A DNA stretch of 64,000 nucleotides from Manis javanica (taxonomy: Eukaryota; Chordata; Mammalia; Pholidota; Manidae): NCBI RefSeq assembly GCF_040802235.1, contig NC_133166.1, forward strand, positions 4,030,001 through 4,094,000. The letters run 5' to 3'. Positions 59,790-64,000 of the stretch are shown piece after piece; within the stretch, counting starts at the first letter, position 1; each line of letters opens with the position of its first letter. The translations under genes were made by a program, and so were the position numbers. Below the pieces are notes generated by a model. That model worked only from the letters and a program-made list of their open reading frames with translations. It was not told the origin of the DNA and searched no databases.

Positions 59790-60224
59790 TGCAATGCTCT
59801 CCATTTTCTTTATTGTCTAATAACTATTTAAACCACTCTACAAAACACTCTATAACTCTACAATTATTTAAGAAAACTTCTACAAAATCTAAGGTGGGAA
59901 CTAGACCCCATTTACCTACCATCAAAACATCACACACTTATTTTCTTAAAGGATATTTAGCTTTGTGGAATTACTTACAGGTCGATGGTACATCTTAATT
60001 CCATATGCCACAGTGCAGATTTACCCCAAGCATGTAATTCTTTAAAATAAAACAACATACATTTCTTTTGAACCATTTCAGATTAAGTTGTTCAGGGTTT
60101 TTTTTCCAGAAGTTAAAACTACGCCCTTTTCCCCGTCGCAGCTTGTGGCAGAGATGACGAAAGTGTACCAACTGTTCCTCGGATTCTTCATTTGGGGATT
60201 CAGGGATGCCGAGGTCTCAGGTCA
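59790..60224 (-). other. PIWIL4: PIWIL4 3' untranslated region (predicted)
   Basis: This is the sequence following the PIWIL4 stop codon on the minus strand. The first AATAAA hexamer on that strand lies at 59809-59814 (read as TTTATT on +). I place cleavage about 15-20 bases beyond it, giving a 3'UTR of roughly 430 nt. No recognisable repeat fills the interval. The cleavage position is inferred from the hexamer alone. Confidence 0.6.
59809..59814 (-). terminator. PIWIL4: Candidate PIWIL4 poly(A) signal AATAAA
   Basis: A canonical AATAAA on the minus strand in the context ACAATAAAGAAA, about 410 nt beyond the PIWIL4 stop codon. No other AATAAA lies between it and the stop. Confidence 0.55.
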
Positions 60225-60341
60225 TCACAGGTAGAAGAGAGAATTGGCTAATTCCAAGCTTGGTTCTTTATGAATACTTTGTGCCACCTGAGAGGTCAGC
60301 TTGTGTGCATACTGACACGGTGCCGGGACACTGATTAAGCC
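60225..60341 (-). CDS. PIWIL4: PIWIL4 last coding exon (C-terminus, stop)
   Basis: Read on the minus strand this exon encodes 38 residues and a TGA stop (60225-60227), starting [15 protein letters not shown] and ending ELANSLFYL. The [10 protein letters not shown] motif and the terminal LFYL are diagnostic of PIWI-clade Argonautes. The His of YAHK (codon 60303-60305) is the last residue of the RNase H-like catalytic set. The acceptor is a CAG at 60342-60344 after a short pyrimidine-rich tract, and the join to the previous exon is phase 0. After HKLT the sequence reads SQVAQ where PIWI proteins normally have hydrophobic residues (FLV), two non-conservative changes in a core helix. PIWIL4 binds piRNAs in male germ cells and directs transposon silencing in the nucleus. 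Identification as PIWIL4 rather than PIWIL1-3 rests on the [12 protein letters not shown] tail and the adjoining exons. Confidence 0.93.
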   Translation of the reverse strand, partial: GLISVPAPCQYAHKLTSQVAQSIHKEPSLELANSLFYL

Positions 60342-61035
60342 CTGAGGAGGAAAAAGTGTTGAGAGTAATTAAGAGGATAACTTGTTCTTCAAGGTAATTT
60401 TCTTCCCTGAGCTCTTCTGTTAGTTACGTATACAACAGAATGTTTGCGAGCAAACAGTACGTAGACTGAACCCATAGAGGGCAACCTTGCTCTCGGAGAA
60501 CTTAAACTCACTGGGCAAGATGTGGTAGAGGTCAGTTTGGCCTCAAGCTGCTGGGAGCAGGGAGCCATCAGCTTTAGAGCTAATCTAAGTTGCCTAGAAC
60601 TTGACGTTCCCAGGGGCTCAGAGCACATCTTGGTCTGAGACTTTGAAAGCATCTCTTGGCCACATGCACAGGGACACGGAACACAGCCATGCCCTTTCTT
60701 TCCTCACCAGACACAATGTCTGAGTTGGCTTCAACTTCTTCAACTGTAATATGGAAATAATACCTTGATTTCCTCTCAGGCTTCATAAGATAATGCACAG
60801 AATAGAGTCCTCTGGATTTTATAAATACTAATGTATTATAATAGTTAACTGCTATTTTGTTTCCATGACAGACTGGGTTTCTCCCACGGTGGACCCAGTC
60901 TCCTCATTCATTTACTCCCTCTTTGTGAAAAGTCAGGCACTGTTAGCTGTAGGGACACAAAGGTGGCCTGGGGGACAGCTCCTGAGTGGGAACCCTGCGT
61001 GTCAGCATTTGTGTCAGTCAGCAGCTGTCACTCAC
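60342..61035 (-). other. PIWIL4: PIWIL4 last intron
   Basis: A GT-AG intron (GTGAGT donor, CAG acceptor) of 694 bp. The stretch around 60700-60800 looks like a decayed MIR. Nothing else was recognised, and the ORFs inside are short. Confidence 0.85.
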
Positions 61036-61183
61036 TATCCAGTTGTAGTACAGGTGGCAGAGTTTGAATGTAAGTCTCTGCATGTGGTCGGGCTTCAAGC
61101 CATTGTCATCATAGATGACGTTATAGTAGACGGGATTCACAGTTCCCCGGCAGGCCGCCTGGCTGATCAAGTAAAAGTCATAC
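61036..61183 (-). CDS. PIWIL4: PIWIL4 penultimate coding exon (PIWI domain)
   Basis: This 148-nt exon encodes 49 complete codons after one base that finishes a Trp codon split with the previous exon. It runs from [15 protein letters not shown] through [19 protein letters not shown] to CHLYYNWI. The YNVIYD..GLKPDH.QRLT..LCH.YYNW pattern is the conserved C-terminal half of the PIWI domain in animal PIWI proteins. The acceptor is CAG at 61184-61186 with an upstream CCCCT-rich tract. The donor is GTGAGT beginning at 61035. Joined to the last exon it reads YYNW-I-G, where the family usually has YYNWPG, so the Pro is replaced by Ile. NPVYYNV stands where paralogues have SPTHYNV. Confidence 0.94.
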
Positions 61184-61293
61184 CTGAGGGGAAAATGGAA
61201 CAAATGTAAGAAAGAAGGCAAAGGGAGGAAGGCCACACCTGGACAACACACAGCGGACGTTTTGTTAAAAACCGATTTTCAAACAGCACTTGC
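61184..61293 (-). other. PIWIL4: PIWIL4 GC-AG intron, 110 bp
   Basis: A very short intron whose 5' end is GCAAGT and whose 3' end is CAG. Only the GC donor keeps the reading frame: GAA TG|G TAT GAC gives E-W-Y-D, the conserved PIWI sequence. The alternative GT four bases inside gives CAA GTA TGA, a stop. GCAAGT is the usual strong context of GC-AG introns. Confidence 0.88.
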
Positions 61294-61419
61294 CATTCAG
61301 GACGCGTTGCTTCTGAATCCACCACGGTGCCCGGCGGTGGGTTCTGTACGGTGCGGTTCACTTCTGTGAAGAATCGTGGCATGCACTTCTTCCTGACCAC
61401 GATCACCGACAGCCTGGAG
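61294..61419 (-). CDS. PIWIL4: PIWIL4 internal coding exon (PIWI domain)
   Basis: This 126-nt exon begins with one base completing a Ser codon, has 41 codons, and ends with two bases (TG) of a split Trp codon. It reads [17 protein letters not shown] and then [20 protein letters not shown], a segment found in all PIWI proteins (the V.KK...RFF and NP.PGTV.D motifs). The acceptor AG is at 61420-61421 after a T-rich tract. The donor is GCAAGT (61288-61293), a GC donor. The nearby GT at 61288-61289 would place a stop two codons after the junction. The acceptor end of this exon matches an inverted copy at 63288-63326. Confidence 0.93.
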
Positions 61420-63167
<1,748 letters not shown>

Positions 63168-63287
63168 CTATTTCAGTGTTTAAATAAGTGTGGGCTTTCA
63201 GACCACTGTAAATACGGTAATACTTATTTGGGTTGTATTTGCAGTAAGATTAAAGTGGATGACTTCAGGGAACATTCCTTCATCTCT

Positions 63288-63326
63288 TTGGCCTTTCTGG
63301 TTCCAAACTCTAGGCTGTCGGTGATC
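63288..63326 (+). repeat. Inverted copy of PIWIL4 splice-acceptor/exon start
   Basis: These 39 bases, read on the plus strand, match 36 of 39 bases of the minus-strand sequence 61439-61401. That sequence spans the last 19 intron bases and the first 19 coding bases (SRLSVI) of a PIWIL4 exon. Because the source is partly coding, it is not an interspersed repeat. The two arms lie about 1.85 kb apart in inverted orientation. Confidence 0.9.
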
Positions 63327-63884
63327 CATGGCACTATACAGTCTTAAATTTAGAACATCTCTTTAGGACAATTTTAATATTTAAGCAATAAATTTAAGTC
63401 CTGCAATAGACCTACAAGTTCCCCAAATCAAATTAATACTAATTTATTTTCTTCAAGTCTTTAAATCCTCTCAATAGATATAGACTGGATAATTTTATGT
63501 CATTTTCTCCCCTAATGAACATAAACATGAAAACATAAGGAAGGGACTTGTCTGTTCCTCTGAAAGCATCTCTTCATACGGACTCGCCCAATTAGATTCC
63601 AAGTTTCACTGACAATAAGAACTCTGAAAACAATTCCACCTGCTCTAACTAGAAATCAGCTAAAGACAGTAACTCCTACCCAACAGAAATTTTCATGACT
63701 ACTAAAAAAAGGACTAGGTTTGGAAGTGAGGGGAAGTAATATAACTCTTTTCATGCACATACTGCAAAATTGTCTTAGAAGTTTACTTTCCAGGAAATTC
63801 ATTTAGTATGATAGAAGGAGATCCTATTTGGAGATGCATGGCCAACACATATTCCCAAGTTCACTTTTTTTAGCAAAAAAAATA

Positions 63885-64000
63885 TTTACAACCTCCCAAA
63901 ATTTATGGATGGGAAAATGCAGATCAAGAGAGGAAGTGAGATGCACAATTCCCACAGCTGGAAGGTGGCAAAGCCAGATCCCAGCCAGGGCTGGGGAGCA
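63885..64000 (-). mobile_element. MIR fragment
   Basis: Contains a decayed form of the antisense MIR core: a 'gggaaaatgcagatcaagag' stretch, then an 'acagctggaaggtggcaaag' stretch and 'ccagatcccag'. It runs to the window end. Confidence 0.6.

Noticed and set aside
60865..61209. 114-codon plus-strand ORF
   Set aside because: It is the antisense shadow of the PIWIL4 exon at 61036-61183.
61288..61289. GT dinucleotide as the donor of the PIWIL4 exon
   Set aside because: Splicing here gives CAA GTA TGA with the only good acceptor, a premature stop. The GC donor four bases upstream keeps the conserved frame.

Overview
The window is mammalian nuclear DNA. It has exon-intron structure with AG acceptors and dense ancient LINE2, MIR, MaLR and hAT fragments shared by all placental mammals. 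Several younger L1-driven insertions still carry target-site duplications. The young repeat types (an L1 5'UTR start, an L1 3' tail, and an ERV env-LTR element with a poly(A) tail) look like those I recall from pangolin (Pholidota) assemblies. I infer a pangolin or close relative with moderate confidence; this could not be checked here.

The only gene I can support is the 3' end of PIWIL4, a PIWI-clade Argonaute of the germline piRNA pathway, on the minus strand at about 59.8-64 kb. Four coding exons are readable (62947-63100, 61294-61419, 61036-61183, 60225-60341). They join in frame into the second half of the PIWI domain and end at a TGA at 60225-60227, followed by a 3'UTR with a poly(A) signal. 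One junction works only as a GC-AG intron. The Asp expected in the PIWI catalytic motif is Gly, and a 39-bp inverted partial copy of one exon boundary lies in an upstream intron.

Positions 1 to about 59.79 kb are intergenic. In other mammals the gene downstream of PIWIL4 is AMOTL1, so this is probably the PIWIL4-AMOTL1 interval. No protein gene, structural RNA or CRISPR array was recognised there. The layout is: MIR/L2 fragments and an L1 3' end (0-7 kb); a MaLR LTR and a candidate ERV1 LTR (7-10.4 kb); an AT-rich L1 block (11-14.9 kb); mostly unique sequence with MIR/L2 (15-20.7 kb); antisense L1 (20.8-22 kb); mixed unique, L2 and MLT1 sequence with a 93-bp inverted repeat (23-45 kb); an L1 3' end (45.3-46.2 kb); a composite L1/ERV retroposon (46.7-48.8 kb) and a short truncated L1 (49 kb); and antisense L1 (49.5-50.2 and 53.3-56.6 kb).

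The most unusual structures are the composite retroposon, organised like primate SVA, and two local inverted duplications (93 bp and 39 bp). One of the duplications would fold across a PIWIL4 exon and cover a splice acceptor. ORFs outside PIWIL4 are short, uncharacterised or repeat-derived.
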